This document shows, piece after piece, positions 1 through 13,939 of a stretch of DNA of 64,000 nt. The position numbers and the translations under genes were made by a program. The notes beneath the pieces were generated by a model. It searched no databases, was not told the origin of the DNA, and saw only the letters and a program-made list of their open reading frames with translations. How positions within the stretch are numbered: the stretch's first letter is position 1; each line of letters starts with the position of its first letter. The stretch covers positions 766,642-830,641 of the forward strand of contig NC_040017.1 of the NCBI RefSeq assembly GCF_000972845.2. The letters are read 5' to 3'. The stretch comes from Larimichthys crocea (taxonomy: Eukaryota; Chordata; Actinopteri; Sciaenidae).

Positions 1-2619
<2,619 letters not shown>

Positions 2620-4600
2620 AACACACGGACGCATCAACCTGCTGCCTCCCACCGTCATACTGGTCTTCAGGGATGTTTCTGTTCCTCATGTTTGCTACTC
2701 TCCTGCACACCCTCATGGTTCTAACCAGCCTTGCTCTGGAGGTCGTTGTCTTCTTGCTCAGCACCAGTACAATACTCATTTGAAAACTTTTTGGAAGAAT
2801 GCTAATTTTATGTCTTTGTTTCAGATTCCTTCCTGAAATGCTGATTATCGTCTTCTTCAGAATCAAACTCTTGATTCATGTCTTACTTCAGCTTTTTCTG
2901 GTAACTGTTGTAAGAAATAAGTATAACTAATAATACTGGTGTAAATATTATGCATTTTATAGGTGAGTAATGAAAAGTAAGTCGAACAGTTCATTTAAAA
3001 CAAATCTATATATTTTTTATACGTTCTGTTATTGTATGATGATAAAAGCTGAATATTTAGATGAGCTCCACCACAGATTTCATCTCCTCCTCACTCTCCA
3101 CATACCATTGTGTGCACACCCTGTGTTTAAGCGTATTTATGTATTTTTATTGGTATCTTTATACTTTATCACTGGATATTTGTCTTGAATATAAACTGAA
3201 GGTGCTGCTACAGTCACAAACCATAAGCTACTACAGTGTGTATATTGATATCTAAATATATGTAAGTGTTGGTAGCATTTCTTTTTGACAGTATGTATTT
3301 ACCAGAACACATCTGCCCTCCATGAGGTGATGGAAAACGTTTTATTGCACAACACATCTTATAGAGTAGATCCACTCCCTTGTTGTAATTTGTAATGAAG
3401 CATAACAGATAATTTTTTGGTGTCTTCACTTCCTGTGAGCCTGCTCCATCCATCTTTCAGGTAGTGATTTTCTATGTTTTTGAGAATTGCCTTTCAACAG
3501 CCGGCTGAAGCTTTTGCAGAGGTTGTTGTGTCTGTCTCTACAATGATAGACTTCTCTGAAACGAAGACTTCCTCTGGTTCTGGGGGACCAACACAAAGCC
3601 TGATGTTTACAATGAATTATGTTGTGCTGCCAGACGTCTGTTGTGGCTGCACTGGAGGTATCACTGATGTCACGTTGTCTATGTCACATCTGTGAGAATC
3701 AGAAAAATGCTCCATCACAAGCACATCGGTCCCTACAGACGAGTTCTGTCTCGCAGCACCACTCCATCCTGCTACCTTGTTTTCTCTTGCTTGCAACAAG
3801 ACAATAATGGAGGCTGATTGAGAGGTCCCTTTAGCATTCTCCCTACACAAGCCATTGTCCCTCCATGCTGCAGCTGCAGTTGTATTGTTACTTATGTATG
3901 CACAAGGCTCATTTGTGAGTAAATACTCTCTGCATGGACTTTGTAAGAGAATATTTTTGCACTATTATGGACCTTCATCATCTTTGAGAAGGAAGCTGTC
4001 CTGAAAATGAAAATGATGCAGCTAGGAATGGATGACATGATTGGAGTCAAAAAAGAAAACACAGCAAACAGGATGTTTGAGGACAAAATGATGTTAACTT
4101 TAACAAATGGAAGGGAATCCTCATCAGTTTGAGCAGATGTTTGCAGATGTTTGCATTGTGACCTCTTTTGGCACTGATGGCTTTGTTAAGTAGAAAAATA
4201 TTCACTATGAGAGAATAATGACCATTACACAAATGTCTAAATCTTTTTAAAACCTTGTTACATGATGATGATGTATTTTCATTTAGCTAAGTGCAATTTC
4301 TAACAGGAATTTGTAGCATTATGGATTGGTTCAAAATGTCGATTGACAAATGTTGGAGGAATGATACATTCATGTTTGACACATTCTCTCTGCAGATACA
4401 GTCCGTCACTTGGCTCGGGTCCGCTGTATGTTTTTATATACTATTTTTGAGTAGTCTACTCATTTACTCTGTTGAATAATGATATACCTGATTACAGATG
4501 GCTGTGTTAACAGCAGAAAGTGCATGTGTACAGTGTAAATGTGAAAAACACTTATCTGGAAATGAACCTATTTAAATAAAAAGCTCTGAAGTAAAGTCTA
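2620..4600 (+). other. Probable ppm1d 3' UTR and downstream flank
   Basis: The AT-rich sequence after the TGA has no splice-supported exon on either strand. An AATAAA at 4575-4580 could be the polyadenylation signal of a long ppm1d 3' UTR. Earlier ATAAA-like sites (for example near 3041 and 3191) could produce shorter forms. The small ORFs here show no recognisable domains. Confidence 0.45.
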
Positions 4601-4794
4601 TGCTTTAAAAGTAAATAGTGACTTCTTTTTTCATCTTTTTTTATATATTTATATATAGATGTGTGTGTATATAGTTTCATTTTAATGGTCTCATGAGGAG
4701 ATCATCCCTTTAAATGTCAGTGGTTTTGCTTAAATACACAAAGACTCACACATCACACACATCACATGTCCTCCTAAGTTTGTTTAGCTAATAC

Positions 4795-5980
4795 TTAAAA
4801 AAATCTTTATTGAACATTTTTTACTTTTAATAAACAAAACAAGTTCAAAACAAACAACAAAAATGACAAGAGGAAGACTGTCGCACAATAAGGAAACAGC
4901 AGAGGAACACGTCCTCAAGCAAAGCCAGTATCAGAAAAAACAACAGTAAAACAAAAAGGGGGAGGCCATGGTACAGAACAAAAACAGTCTAGGACATTGT
5001 ACAGTAAAATGCAAACCCATTGGAGACAGCACCTATATCGCATATTTCTGAATAGTGCAGCATCATTAACACTCAAGCAAGTATAAGTCACAGTCCGTGT
5101 AAGCCCACAAGTCAGTTATGTATTCATATAATGTGAATGTGTCCAATCACAAGTGTAATGCACCAAACCTTCATCACAAAGGCTGCCAGTCTAGTGCCTA
5201 TATATTTTAAGAACGGGGCCTAAATCTTGTAAAATACATGACTCATACATTTTGACCTATATGTCAGATATTCCATAGGTATCATATTGAAAACAACTTT
5301 GTGCCACCCAGTCAGTGATGGGGGTTTACAATAAATCCACTTCAGTATGTTTTTTCTTGTCCTTTCCTTGAATGTGCGTTTTGGATTTGTGTGTCTGGGA
5401 GCCCAAACAGCAGGCATGCAGGCTCTTTGTTCAATTCAACGTTCAAAAATCAGTGATCATTTATCTGTTGTTTTCCCAATACTCAATTATGTGTTTACAC
5501 GTCCATACACAATTAATGAAAGTACCAACCTCTGTGTGGCACTTCATGCATAATTCAGACTTATTAGGGTCCATTTTATGTCTGTGCTGGGGAGTGATCT
5601 GCAGACGGTGTAACAATCGAAACTGAGTCTCCTTCATCCTACTACATTAATGTTGTATTCTTATAATTTGATATACATTTATGGTTCTTTTTGTTTGTTT
5701 CTGTTATTTGCTGTCTACTTTTATTTATTGTAAGGTGTCCTTGGGTGACAGAAAGGTGCCTATGAAATAAAATGTATTATTATTATTATTATTATTATAT
5801 CTGTAGCCATGTTGCCTCATCAAAGTCTATACTGAGGTCTACGTTCCAAACTATGGGCGTGAAGGCAGGTCCAGTCTTCTCATACCCCGCCAAGCTTTAA
5901 CAGTGGCATTTATAATGAAACGATATCTAATACATGTTTAGCTTTGTATCATATATTGCTACAAACACATAATGTTATCT
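4795..5980 (-). mobile_element. L1/Tx1-type LINE, 3' fragment
   Basis: On the minus strand the translation reads as the C-terminus of a Tx1/L1-type ORF2. The segment just inside 5640 gives KETQFRLLHRLQITP, then ELCMKCHTEVGT and INCVWTCKHIIEYWEN. This is the Cys-Cys-His-Cys knuckle found at the end of L1/Tx1 ORF2. After a frame break come NILKWIYCKPPSLTG and MEYLTYRS, also typical of this group. The part 5804-5980 (reading about WNVDLSIDFDEATW) is the same ORF2 farther upstream, separated by a later insertion. The 3' UTR runs down to an A-rich end near 4795. The copy is 5'-truncated and frameshifted, so inactive. Confidence 0.7.
5645..5803 (+). mobile_element. LINE 3' tail (L2/CR1/Rex1-like) nested in the Tx1-type fragment
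   Basis: A short plus-strand 3' tail reading 'ggtgtccttgggtgacagaa' is followed by ATAAAATGTATT and an (ATT)n run at about 5774-5798. This is the usual ending of 5'-truncated non-LTR elements in teleosts. It interrupts the ORF2 reading of the surrounding minus-strand LINE and is therefore the younger insertion. The exact family cannot be fixed from so short a piece. Confidence 0.55.
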
Positions 5981-5989
5981 TGTCAGTTA

Positions 5990-6640
5990 CAAGTGTTTAC
6001 ACTGAGCTTGTTGGTACGACACGCGCAGGAAACAGTGCTCGAACCTGTGAAAACACTGTATTAGTTTGGTGGGATGTCCATGTGTGTAGTAGATCTTGAT
6101 TTGGGTCTGTATGTTTGCTGAGACACTAATTGTTCCTTGCTTGTTGTGTTTTGTTTTGTTTTTAGTATATTGTTTTGTGTTGTTTTTTATATGCATCATT
6201 TTAAATAAAAGAATGTTCAAAAAAAGAAAAAAGAAAAGGAAACACATAACGTTTATCACGTAACGGCAATTAGTGATAGACATGTCTATGTGCTTGGTAT
6301 GTCTGATGACTTTGTGTAGCCTGTCTTTGGTGATGAATATGATTTAGGCTATTGGTGGGTTTTCAATAAAGATATGATAACTTTTGCAACGATCCTCGTG
6401 ACTGCATTGTTTTTTATCTGATCTGGGCCTTTCATAGTATTTGCTTCCCATGTTTGGATGTGTTTTGCAGTTTTCAATCAGTTTTCACCTGTCAAAAACT
6501 GATTGAAGGCATAGTATAGTTATTGAAAGATGTTTTTTTGCCTAAATATGACTTAAACTCATTCATAAGCTTCATAATATAAACACTAGAGGTCACAGGA
6601 CAACTTGGAATTCTTTTAAAGGATCATTACAACACAAAAT
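5990..6640. other. Intergenic, no gene seen; short perfect hairpin at 6474-6506
   Basis: AT-rich intergenic sequence with no exon signature. At 6474-6506 a 12-bp perfect inverted repeat (tcaatcagtttt and its complement) flanks a 9-nt loop. One arm with its flank recurs at 6653-6677 with a single mismatch, so the two pieces probably come from the same decayed repeat. Confidence 0.35.
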
Positions 6641-7000
6641 GGATGGGCTTTTTCACCTGCCAAAAACTGATTGAAGGCCAGTTATTTCTTGCACAGTTTT
6701 CGCCTCGATTCGAGAGTTTTGTGTTGGCCTTTTGCCATTTACTTTCCATAGCAATAGTTAGTGAGAGTTTGGACTTCTTCCCAGTTTGTGGTTTTTCCCT
6801 CCTCGGAGGCGTTTTCTGTTTTCATCAGTTTTTCCCCGTAGACGTTAGGATTTTGTGTAGTAATTTTTATAGCCATCCCTCCTGTTCGAGGTGCCTTCTG
6901 TTCATTCCCCTTATTTTTGTGTGCTTAATAAAGCCTTCTATTCAGCTCTGCATCCGAGTCCTACCTCTGTGTCCCAAGCTTGTCAGAGCCTCTGACTTTT
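6640..7000 (+). mobile_element. Probable LTR-retrotransposon remnant (solo LTR-like 3' part)
   Basis: A T-rich promoter-like stretch is followed by 'gtgtgcttaataaagccttc' and then CTCTGCATCCGAGTCCTACC. The AATAAA-containing end resembles the R/U5 region of teleost Gypsy-type LTRs. The open frame across it has no domain and reads as chance. No second LTR or internal region is visible nearby, so it would be a solo or broken LTR. Confidence 0.35.
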
Positions 7001-7299
7001 CCTCTCAGTTTATTGTTTGTGGATTGCCATGAAATTTGGTTCAGCTATTCATGTTTCCCACAAGATGAAGTGTAATAACTCTGCTCAAAGTCATTATTAT
7101 TGATGCATTATTGCTTTATTGTTTCAGCTTAAAGTGGGAGTGGTAATTTCTTTATACACTGCTGGGTATCTTGTACATTTACCAGTAAATAAAGTCTCAT
7201 TTAAAGTCTAATTTAAAGTCTCATTTTAACCTTTAATAATACATCCGAAATTAGTATTTTATTATATTTATTTAATCTGGTTCTGCAAAGTGACATGCA

Positions 7300-7450
7300 A
7301 CTAAAGTTATTAAAAAATGTAATGAAGTAAATAGTTGAGTATTTCCCTCTGAACTGTAGCAGTGTTATAGTATAAAGTAGAAAAAGTGGAAATACTAGTA
7401 TCTTAAATTGTACTATAGTACAGTACCTGACTGAACTATAAATAAATATA
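7300..7450. repeat. Decayed copy of a teleost DNA-transposon-like repeat
   Basis: Sequence of the type 'agtatttccctctgaactgt', followed by 'agtagaaaaagtggaaatac' and 'gtacagtacctgactg', resembles a very common non-autonomous (hAT-like) teleost element. A second decayed relative is near 58.29-58.46 kb. Termini are eroded and no target duplication was seen. Confidence 0.35.
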
Positions 7451-7732
7451 AACTATAAGACTATAAATGAATATAAAATATATTGAGTTGAATACAAAGT
7501 GATTTATAGCAGTACGAGCAATTGTATGCAGCAGCTTGACGTCAGATCTACAAATCAACAGATGCACAAACCGTTAATGATTAAACTGAAAATGATAAAA
7601 TGATTCAACTGATTTTCTTTTTTATTCATTTCAGTTCAATTCTATGTACATAGCAGCAAATCATAACATAAAGTTATCTCTTGGCACTTTCCATACAGAG
7701 TAGGTCTCGACCGTACTCTTGTATTATTTACA

Positions 7733-7860
7733 GGGGGGAGGGTGGGGTAGGGTAGGGTGGGTGCGGTAGGGTGGGGTAGGGCAGGGTGGGGTACGGTGGG
7801 GTAGGGCAGGGTGCGGTAGGGTGGGGTAGGGTGGGGTGGTTGGGTTGAGGTGAGGTGAGG
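7733..7860 (+). repeat. G-rich minisatellite (GGGTAGGGTGGGGTAGG-type)
   Basis: About 125 bp of degenerate tandem units built from GGGTAGGGTG, GGGGTAGGGCA and GGGTGCGGTA. It holds many G runs of three or four with short loops, so G-quadruplex formation on the plus strand is plausible. It is not the TTAGGG telomere unit. It lies just downstream, in minus-strand sense, of the dcun1d1-like terminal exon. A related GGTGAGGTGAGG segment flanks the displaced exon copy at 14.19-14.23 kb. Confidence 0.8.
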
Positions 7861-8471
7861 ACAGAGAGAGGGCAGGTGCAGGAGGGAGTCCTGAGGGTTG
7901 AACCAGCAACATAGTTCTCCGCTCAGTGCCGTCCGTTTGTCCTCTGCTCACTGCGCTCTCTTGTTTTGTAGGAACCTCACATGGATGTTCCTCCTGCGAG
8001 AGCTGACCATTAAACTGCTGTGCTTTTGGTCCCGATGTGTGGCTGTGCAAACTCCACAAAGTCATCAATAAGGACAGGCCATGCTCCTATTAAACAGCCA
8101 AACAAAACAAATCAAATTAATTGTCTCCAACGTGGGTGAAGAAGGGATGAGGCTGTACAGGTCTTGGTTTCTTGCATGCACACAGCGACAAATGATTCAC
8201 TTTCAGTCATACAAACCTTCCTCATCGTACTTCCACATGTCGTCTGTAATCATTGTGCTGAAGTCTAGTAAGAGGTTCCAAGTGTCCTTAGAAATTGATC
8301 TTTTGTGGTGCACCTGCAAAAAATGTAGGGCAAAGTTGAAGCAGTGAGAAATAATAATATTCACATTTTTTTTAAAGGAGTAATTTTGAGCGTGATTATC
8401 ACACTTACAACAAAAACTTTGTTCCACAAGTCCTGGAACTTGAATCTTCCGGCCAGAACTAAATTCCAATA

Positions 8472-8487
8472 TGCAACTGCCATTTCT
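8472..8487. repeat. LINE target-site duplication, 3' side of element
   Basis: tgcaactgccatttct, identical to 13924-13939. It abuts the element's poly(A) (T run on the plus strand) and lies inside the dcun1d1-like DLEMAVAYW exon. Confidence 0.95.
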
Positions 8488-8499
8488 TTTTTTTTGTGA

Positions 8500-11400
8500 T
8501 CAACTTTTTTTTATTGAAAAATGCACAATCTTGATTTTGAGAATATCACTTAAAGTGAGAGATATTTCTTTCCAGAATCCAACCACACCGGGGCACTCCC
8601 AATAAACATGCAAAAACGACCCCTGGACATTAAGTGGACAAAGATCACAATTCGGGGATGTGGCAATCTTCATAGCATAACGTCTTCTGGGGGTGAGATA
8701 CATCCTGTTAACATATTTATAATGTATTAACTGGTGGTTGGGGTTTTTAGAAGTGCCACTAAGGTTTTTCCACACTGTATCCCAGCAAATCTCTCTGTCA
8801 TTAACTTCATTTAAATCTCTATTCCAAATGCCCTCTACTGGTAAGGATTTATAGGGTCCAGAAAGGAATTTGTAAAGTTTAGAAACCATCCCCCGTGTAG
8901 GTCCTATAGAGGCAAGCAACTTACGTAGAGGGTGTGTGGGAAGAGCTACTCCCCACGGAACACCATATGCCCGCATAGCTGATCTTAATTGCATATAGAA
9001 GAAAAAGGATGAACCCGGAAGACCGAATTCTACTTGTAGATCGTTAAAAGCTCGTAAACCATGGACGTTAAATAGATCCTTTAATATATTCACTCCTCTA
9101 TTCTTCCAATGCGGAAATGAAAAGGGCATATTACCAGTAAGAAGTGAGAAATTGTTGAAAATCGGTGTGTGATTATGCCATTTATGATCAGCGCCAACAT
9201 GCCTCATTGCAGTACGGTAAGATGCAAGTAAAAATGAAATAACAGGGCCTAAACGTAATTTGGCTTTTTTCAATGGTATGTTAGCATACACCAAGTCTTG
9301 CAACCTGTGGGGTAGAGCAATATTCTCCTCAACTGGTCTCCAAGAAACAGCGGAACTCGGGTCAAACCATGTAGATAGGGGGCGTAGCACATAGGACCAG
9401 GAATAGATTTTAAAATCTGGGAGAGCTAGCCCCCCTTGATTCTTATCTCTCTGAAGAGTCGTGAGTTTTATGCGAGGCCTTTTTCCTTTCCATATAAACT
9501 TAGAGACCAATGACTGGAGTCTATCCCAATATCCCAAAGGGGGAGCGAGGGGGATCATAGAGGAGTAAAAATTAACACGAGGAAGTATGTCCATTTTAAT
9601 TATTGCTATTCGGGCTTGAAGAGAATTTGGAAGATTCGACCAGCGCTCAAAGTCCCTCTCAATCTGACTATATATACCTTGAAAGTTTTTTATTGCTATG
9701 GACGATGTGGAGGGAAAAATTTGAATTCCAAGATATTTAAAGCTTTTGACTACTGGTATATGGGAGGGCAGGGGAACTTGATGCGCAGCAGAATTTAAAT
9801 GCATCAGTGCTGACTTATTCCAATTAATTTTGTATCCAGAGAGTGAGCTGAACATATCAAAGGAGGAAAACAGATGTGGGATTGAGGAACCAGCACTGCC
9901 AACATAAAGAAGAATGTCATCAGCGTATAAGGAAATACGATGCTCTGTGTTACAAAAAGTGATGGAATGTACGGATGGGTGCAGTCTTATTTTTTGCGCC
10001 AGCGGCTCGGGGGGAAGAGCGGAAAATAAGGGTGAGAGGGGGCAGCCCTGGCGAGTGCCCCTCAATATTGGGAACTGGGCAGAGCAGACATGACCTGTGC
10101 ATACCATTGCTGAGGGATTTGCGTATAAAACTTTAACCATATTGATGTAATGCAAACCTAGCCCAAATCTGTCCAACGTTGTCCAAAGATATTCCCATTC
10201 TAACCGATCAAACGCTTTTTCAGCGTCCAACGATAGGACCGAGCAAGGAGAATCGATACTACTAGATGCATGAATGATGTGTAACAAGCGACGGACATTA
10301 TCAGATGCCAGGCGAGTTCTAATAAAACCAGTTTGGTCATTGTGTATGAGCTTTGTAAGGTGTATTTCCAACCGGGTTGCAAGTACTTTAGCATATAGTT
10401 TAACATCCCCATTCAGGAGGGAAAGAGGTCTGTAATTGCCACATTTAGTTGGATCTTTGTTCGGTTTGGGCAGGACTGTAATTATAGCAGTGTTAGTGCT
10501 AGAATTAAACGCACCCTTATCAATGGCCATATTAATCATATCCAATAGTGGTCTGCCCAAGATATCCCAGAAAGTAAGGTACAGCTCCGGTGGGATACCA
10601 TCCCACCCTGGGGATTTGCCCTTTTTCATATTAACGAGAGCCTTCCTCAACTCTTCTAGCGAGATGGGGGTATTGAGTGATTCTGATTCATTATCGGACA
10701 GAGAAGGTAGATTGAGATCCTGAAAAAAGTCTGCACACGCCTGCCTATCAAGGGAAATTTCGGATTTATAAAGAGATGAGTAGAAAGATTTAAACTCAGA
10801 GTTGATGTCAATTGGATTGCTCAGAGTGCGACTAGGTGTTTCAATGGCTGTAATATTTGAATATTTTTCATGGGATTTCAGTCTTAAAGCTAAAAGGTGG
10901 CTTGGTCTGGCACCATTGAAATAATATGTTCTTCTGGTCCTGTGCATCAAGAACTCTGCCCTACGTCTTAACAAAGAATTCAATTCAGTTTTTGTCACTG
11001 CTATTCTGCCCTGCACTGCATCAGAATATGTGGATTGTTGTTGCACCTCTAGCTCGGCGAGCGCATTCTCCAGTTCGGTTATCTTCTTCAATCTGCTCTT
11101 ATTAAGGTGGGATGAAAAAGAGATTGAGGAGTCCCTAATACAGCCCTTTATAGCGTCCCATAAAAATCTAGGATCATTTACTGAGCCTGCATTAACATCT
11201 ATAAAAAAGTTTAGCTTCTCCTTCAGAAAAGTGCAGAAATCATCATTTTTGAGAAGTGAGACGTTGAAACGCCAACGTGGGGCTCTTGGTGGTGTACCTA
11301 GGAGTGTGAAGCGCGCCGCAACAATGTTATGATCTGATAAAGAACAGGGCTCAATAACAACATCATGTATTTCAGAAAGGGAAGTAGCTGAAGTTAATAT

Positions 11401-12018
11401 ATAATCTATTCTGGAGAAGCTCTGATGTCTAGCTGAGTAAAAAGTGTACTGTTTGGATGTGGGGTTGATAGAGCGGTACAAGTCTGTTAAGCTAAGTGTT
11501 GACAGAAACTTCTGAAAGTCTTTTGATGCTTGCAACTGTGTGGCCGTGGAGCGCTGAGTAGATTTGTCCAATATCACATTTGCATAGCAGTTCATGTCAG
11601 CACCGAGAATAAGCGAGAAGTCTTGTAGGTGCAATAAGACTTCTGTTAATCTGGGAAAGAACTCTGGTTCATATTGGGATGGAGCATAAACTGATATAAA
11701 AGCAAATTTGCGTCCAGATATAATAGTCTTAATGTAAGAGATCCTACCATCCTCACTACCAAATTGTCCAAGTACAGTTATTGGGAGGTTACGTCTCAGT
11801 ACTACTAGAGACCCCCTAGTTTTGATGTCTAGTGACGCTGAGGCGGCCACATGATAGTGTTTATTCGAAAATCTGCGGACATCTATAGTTCTTAGGTGGG
11901 ACTCCTGTATAAAGGCAACGTCCACATGTTGTCTACGTAACAGGTCTAAACAGGCTGTGCGCTTAATTTGACCATTCAGCCCATTTACATTCCAGCTGAT
12001 TACATGCATACTACTCAT
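8500..12018 (-). CDS. LINE ORF2: AP endonuclease and reverse transcriptase
   Basis: The protein is about 1172 aa from the ATG at 12018; the next in-frame ATG, at 12009, begins [13 protein letters not shown]-terminal APE-type endonuclease motifs are [22 protein letters not shown] and [11 protein letters not shown]. The central RT carries [50 protein letters not shown] (first catalytic Asp), [11 protein letters not shown] and [12 protein letters not shown] (YADD active site), then a FKYLGIQI motif. The C-terminus keeps [19 protein letters not shown], the CCHC-like knuckle of L1-type ORF2. It ends at IVHFSIKKS, the last residues coming from the A-rich tail, which is earlier than usual for this group. 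The part after the knuckle is missing, so this copy may encode a C-terminally shortened enzyme. Confidence 0.93.
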   Translation of the reverse strand: MSSMHVISWNVNGLNGQIKRTACLDLLRRQHVDVAFIQESHLRTIDVRRFSNKHYHVAASASLDIKTRGSLVVLRRNLPITVLGQFGSEDGRISYIKTIISGRKFAFISVYAPSQYEPEFFPRLTEVLLHLQDFSLILGADMNCYANVILDKSTQRSTATQLQASKDFQKFLSTLSLTDLYRSINPTSKQYTFYSARHQSFSRIDYILTSATSLSEIHDVVIEPCSLSDHNIVAARFTLLGTPPRAPRWRFNVSLLKNDDFCTFLKEKLNFFIDVNAGSVNDPRFLWDAIKGCIRDSSISFSSHLNKSRLKKITELENALAELEVQQQSTYSDAVQGRIAVTKTELNSLLRRRAEFLMHRTRRTYYFNGARPSHLLALRLKSHEKYSNITAIETPSRTLSNPIDINSEFKSFYSSLYKSEISLDRQACADFFQDLNLPSLSDNESESLNTPISLEELRKALVNMKKGKSPGWDGIPPELYLTFWDILGRPLLDMINMAIDKGAFNSSTNTAIITVLPKPNKDPTKCGNYRPLSLLNGDVKLYAKVLATRLEIHLTKLIHNDQTGFIRTRLASDNVRRLLHIIHASSSIDSPCSVLSLDAEKAFDRLEWEYLWTTLDRFGLGLHYINMVKVLYANPSAMVCTGHVCSAQFPILRGTRQGCPLSPLFSALPPEPLAQKIRLHPSVHSITFCNTEHRISLYADDILLYVGSAGSSIPHLFSSFDMFSSLSGYKINWNKSALMHLNSAAHQVPLPSHIPVVKSFKYLGIQIFPSTSSIAIKNFQGIYSQIERDFERWSNLPNSLQARIAIIKMDILPRVNFYSSMIPLAPPLGYWDRLQSLVSKFIWKGKRPRIKLTTLQRDKNQGGLALPDFKIYSWSYVLRPLSTWFDPSSAVSWRPVEENIALPHRLQDLVYANIPLKKAKLRLGPVISFLLASYRTAMRHVGADHKWHNHTPIFNNFSLLTGNMPFSFPHWKNRGVNILKDLFNVHGLRAFNDLQVEFGLPGSSFFFYMQLRSAMRAYGVPWGVALPTHPLRKLLASIGPTRGMVSKLYKFLSGPYKSLPVEGIWNRDLNEVNDREICWDTVWKNLSGTSKNPNHQLIHYKYVNRMYLTPRRRYAMKIATSPNCDLCPLNVQGSFLHVYWECPGVVGFWKEISLTLSDILKIKIVHFSIKKS

Positions 12019-12778
12019 AGTAACCAATAGAGGCTGGCATCGTAATACAAGATGCAGAGTAGAAACAGCCTATGTTGCGGTTGACCGACCAAAATGTGAA
12101 ATTAAAGTGTTGAGAGAGATCCATTCCACCCCAAAAACCCTGTCGCCATGAACCCGCCACCCTCAAAAGAACAAGAGAGGGCGAAAACACAAACACCCAC
12201 AAAAATGTAAAAACATAGAAAAAACAAAAGCAAAATTGGACTCCTCCTAGGGAGCCTGTCTTCCCCTCCATGTAGGACCTGTGATCCTCGAGAGGCGTGT
12301 TCCTTCCCAGCTCGAGCACAGGTCCCCCCCATCCGATAACAGTTACAGTTATAACATATCGTATCACAGTAGTGATCATAACGATTGTAGCTGAGCTACC
12401 CAGAATGTACAACCATGTGATAGCCTGGGTTATCAGTTCTGAATACAAATAGAACATGGCTGGTAAAATTATAACAGTAGAGTTGGCAGCATGCCAAGAC
12501 TATATCGACAGCCTTCCTTTTAGAAAAACAGAGCTTGGTCTTAAACAAAAATCAAATAGAGATCTAGTAACAACAATAACATAAATCCCTGGCATTATGT
12601 AGATTTGTGGAGTCTGTATTTCTTATTACTAGCTGAGCAAATGAACAGGAACAGAGAGCGTGATATAAGCTAGCTGGACTCATACATGATATGAGGTGTT
12701 TAAGTCCGATGAATCAGAGTATGTTTACCAAGCATTTAGTTAAAGTAACCAGCTGGTTGGATTACCTGTTTAGTGAAA

Positions 12779-13771
12779 CTATTCACCGAGGGAGTTAATG
12801 AAACCTTTTACTTCCCTTGGGGTGTTGAAAAAGTGGCTCACTCCTCCTCGCATCACCTTAAGTTTTGCAGGATAGAGGAGAAAAGTGCGAAAGTTCAGTT
12901 TCTGCAGAGCGTCCATTGCCTCGGAGAAGGCCAGCCTGCGTCTGAATGTGTGCGGGCTGTAGTCCGGGGTGAAGCGGATGGGTCTTCCCTCCATCTCCAC
13001 TGCCGCACCGCGCGCCGCTTTCAGGATCCTATCTCTGTCAGTGAAGCGCAGTAGCTTGAAGATAATGGTGCGAGACACAGGTTTGCCATTTGCGTCTTCC
13101 TTCGGAGCACCTAGACGGTGCGCGCGCATAATTTCAACAGGTCCCAGGTTAGGAAACCACCGTGGTATGGCGTCCGTCAGGAAAACAAGAACATTCAGTG
13201 TCTCTGCGTTTTCAGGGACTCCGTGCACACGTATATTGTCTCTGCGCAACCTGTCTTCCATGTCGGCAATTTTATCCTCCAGCTGTGCATGTTTTTCTGC
13301 CAATTTGCTCACCGATGAAGAGAGCCGACTGTCCACCTCCTCCACACGGTTCTCGTCCTTCTCCATATAATCCACACACTTAGAAATCTCAGCCCGTATG
13401 GCAACCATCTCGCCACGGAATACCGCGACCTGTGCATCCACCAAAGCCTGTGTCTTGTCAGTCAGCTGAGACACCACGTCTTCCACGAGTGTGGGGATGG
13501 CCTCTTTGATAGCTTCTGCCACTGCTTGCTTAACTAGCACGGCGAGCTCCTCGTTGTCGGCTGAAGAGGTTGTTGTTTTTTCCAAACCTGCTGCCATCGC
13601 CACATTGTCGGCATTTGTTGTTTTATTCGAACTTGCTGTTGTCGCCACGCTGACGGCTGAAGGAGATGTAGCTGGCTGTTTGTTTGTCGCTTGTTTCGAG
13701 CTAGCTGCCACGCTATCGGCTGGACAAGGTGTTGGTGGCTGCCTGTTTGTCTGTCCCCTCAAATTTGGCAT
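12779..13771 (-). CDS. LINE ORF1: coiled-coil RNA-binding protein (Transposase_22 type)
   Basis: The protein is 330 aa from the ATG at 13771 (MPNLRGQTNR). The N-terminus is low-complexity Ala/Thr/Ser-rich (about residues 10-75). A coiled coil follows, about residues 95-185, with heptad-like VDSRLSSSVSKLAEK and LEDKIADMEDRLRRDN. Next come the L1 ORF1 RRM-type signature IRVHGVPENAE and a C-terminal domain with RTIIFKLLRFTDRDRIL and FTPDYSPHTFRRR. This order defines L1/Tx1-type ORF1 proteins, which trimerise and coat LINE RNA as nucleic-acid chaperones. There is no internal stop. Confidence 0.92.
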   Translation of the reverse strand: MPNLRGQTNRQPPTPCPADSVAASSKQATNKQPATSPSAVSVATTASSNKTTNADNVAMAAGLEKTTTSSADNEELAVLVKQAVAEAIKEAIPTLVEDVVSQLTDKTQALVDAQVAVFRGEMVAIRAEISKCVDYMEKDENRVEEVDSRLSSSVSKLAEKHAQLEDKIADMEDRLRRDNIRVHGVPENAETLNVLVFLTDAIPRWFPNLGPVEIMRAHRLGAPKEDANGKPVSRTIIFKLLRFTDRDRILKAARGAAVEMEGRPIRFTPDYSPHTFRRRLAFSEAMDALQKLNFRTFLLYPAKLKVMRGGVSHFFNTPREVKGFINSLGE

Positions 13772-13923
13772 CTCAATGTGCACAAAACTTCCAGAAAACA
13801 GAAAAAGTTAACCGAGAGCGCAAAAAGTAGCGTTGGATATGTAAATAATGCTTAAATATTGGGGGGTTCTGCGGAGCGACGAAGCGAAGCGTCTACATCC
13901 CTCGCGATGGTCACGTGACTCCC

Positions 13924-13939
13924 TGCAACTGCCATTTCT
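13924..13939. repeat. LINE target-site duplication, 5' side of element
   Basis: tgcaactgccatttct, identical to 8472-8487. Joining the flanks with one copy restores a single open dcun1d1-like exon of 83 nt with correct phase on both sides. Confidence 0.95.

Larger units (their letters stand above)
8488..13923 (-). mobile_element. L1/Tx1-type LINE, nearly complete, with 16-bp TSD
   Basis: A 5.4-kb non-LTR retrotransposon on the minus strand. The 5' end is at 13923 (minus-strand start GGGAGTCACGTGACCATCGC), followed by a 5' UTR of about 150 bp, ORF1, a 0.76-kb spacer, ORF2 and a short poly(A) tail (T run at 8488-8495 on the plus strand). It is flanked by perfect 16-bp direct repeats (8472-8487 and 13924-13939). 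Both ORFs are open, so insertion is recent or the copy has been spared. The 3' end is odd: ORF2 runs straight into the A tail, with AATAAA only about 14 nt before it and no separate 3' UTR (see finding). It sits inside a dcun1d1-like exon. Confidence 0.93.

Noticed and set aside
6643..7032. 129-codon plus-strand ORF
   Set aside because: It lies in an LTR-like remnant, is Phe/Cys/Leu-rich by base composition and has no recognisable domain.
7733..7860. Interstitial telomere repeat
   Set aside because: The units are GGGTAGGGTG-like but TTAGGG hexamers are not present in tandem, so this is a G-rich minisatellite.
9616..11332. Plus-strand ORFs of 60-100 codons opposite the LINE ORF2
   Set aside because: They are antisense shadows of the reverse-transcriptase ORF and have no domain or splice support.
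12969..13811. Plus-strand ORFs of 66-133 codons opposite LINE ORF1
   Set aside because: Antisense shadows of ORF1, whose coiled-coil and RRM-like motifs are clear on the minus strand.
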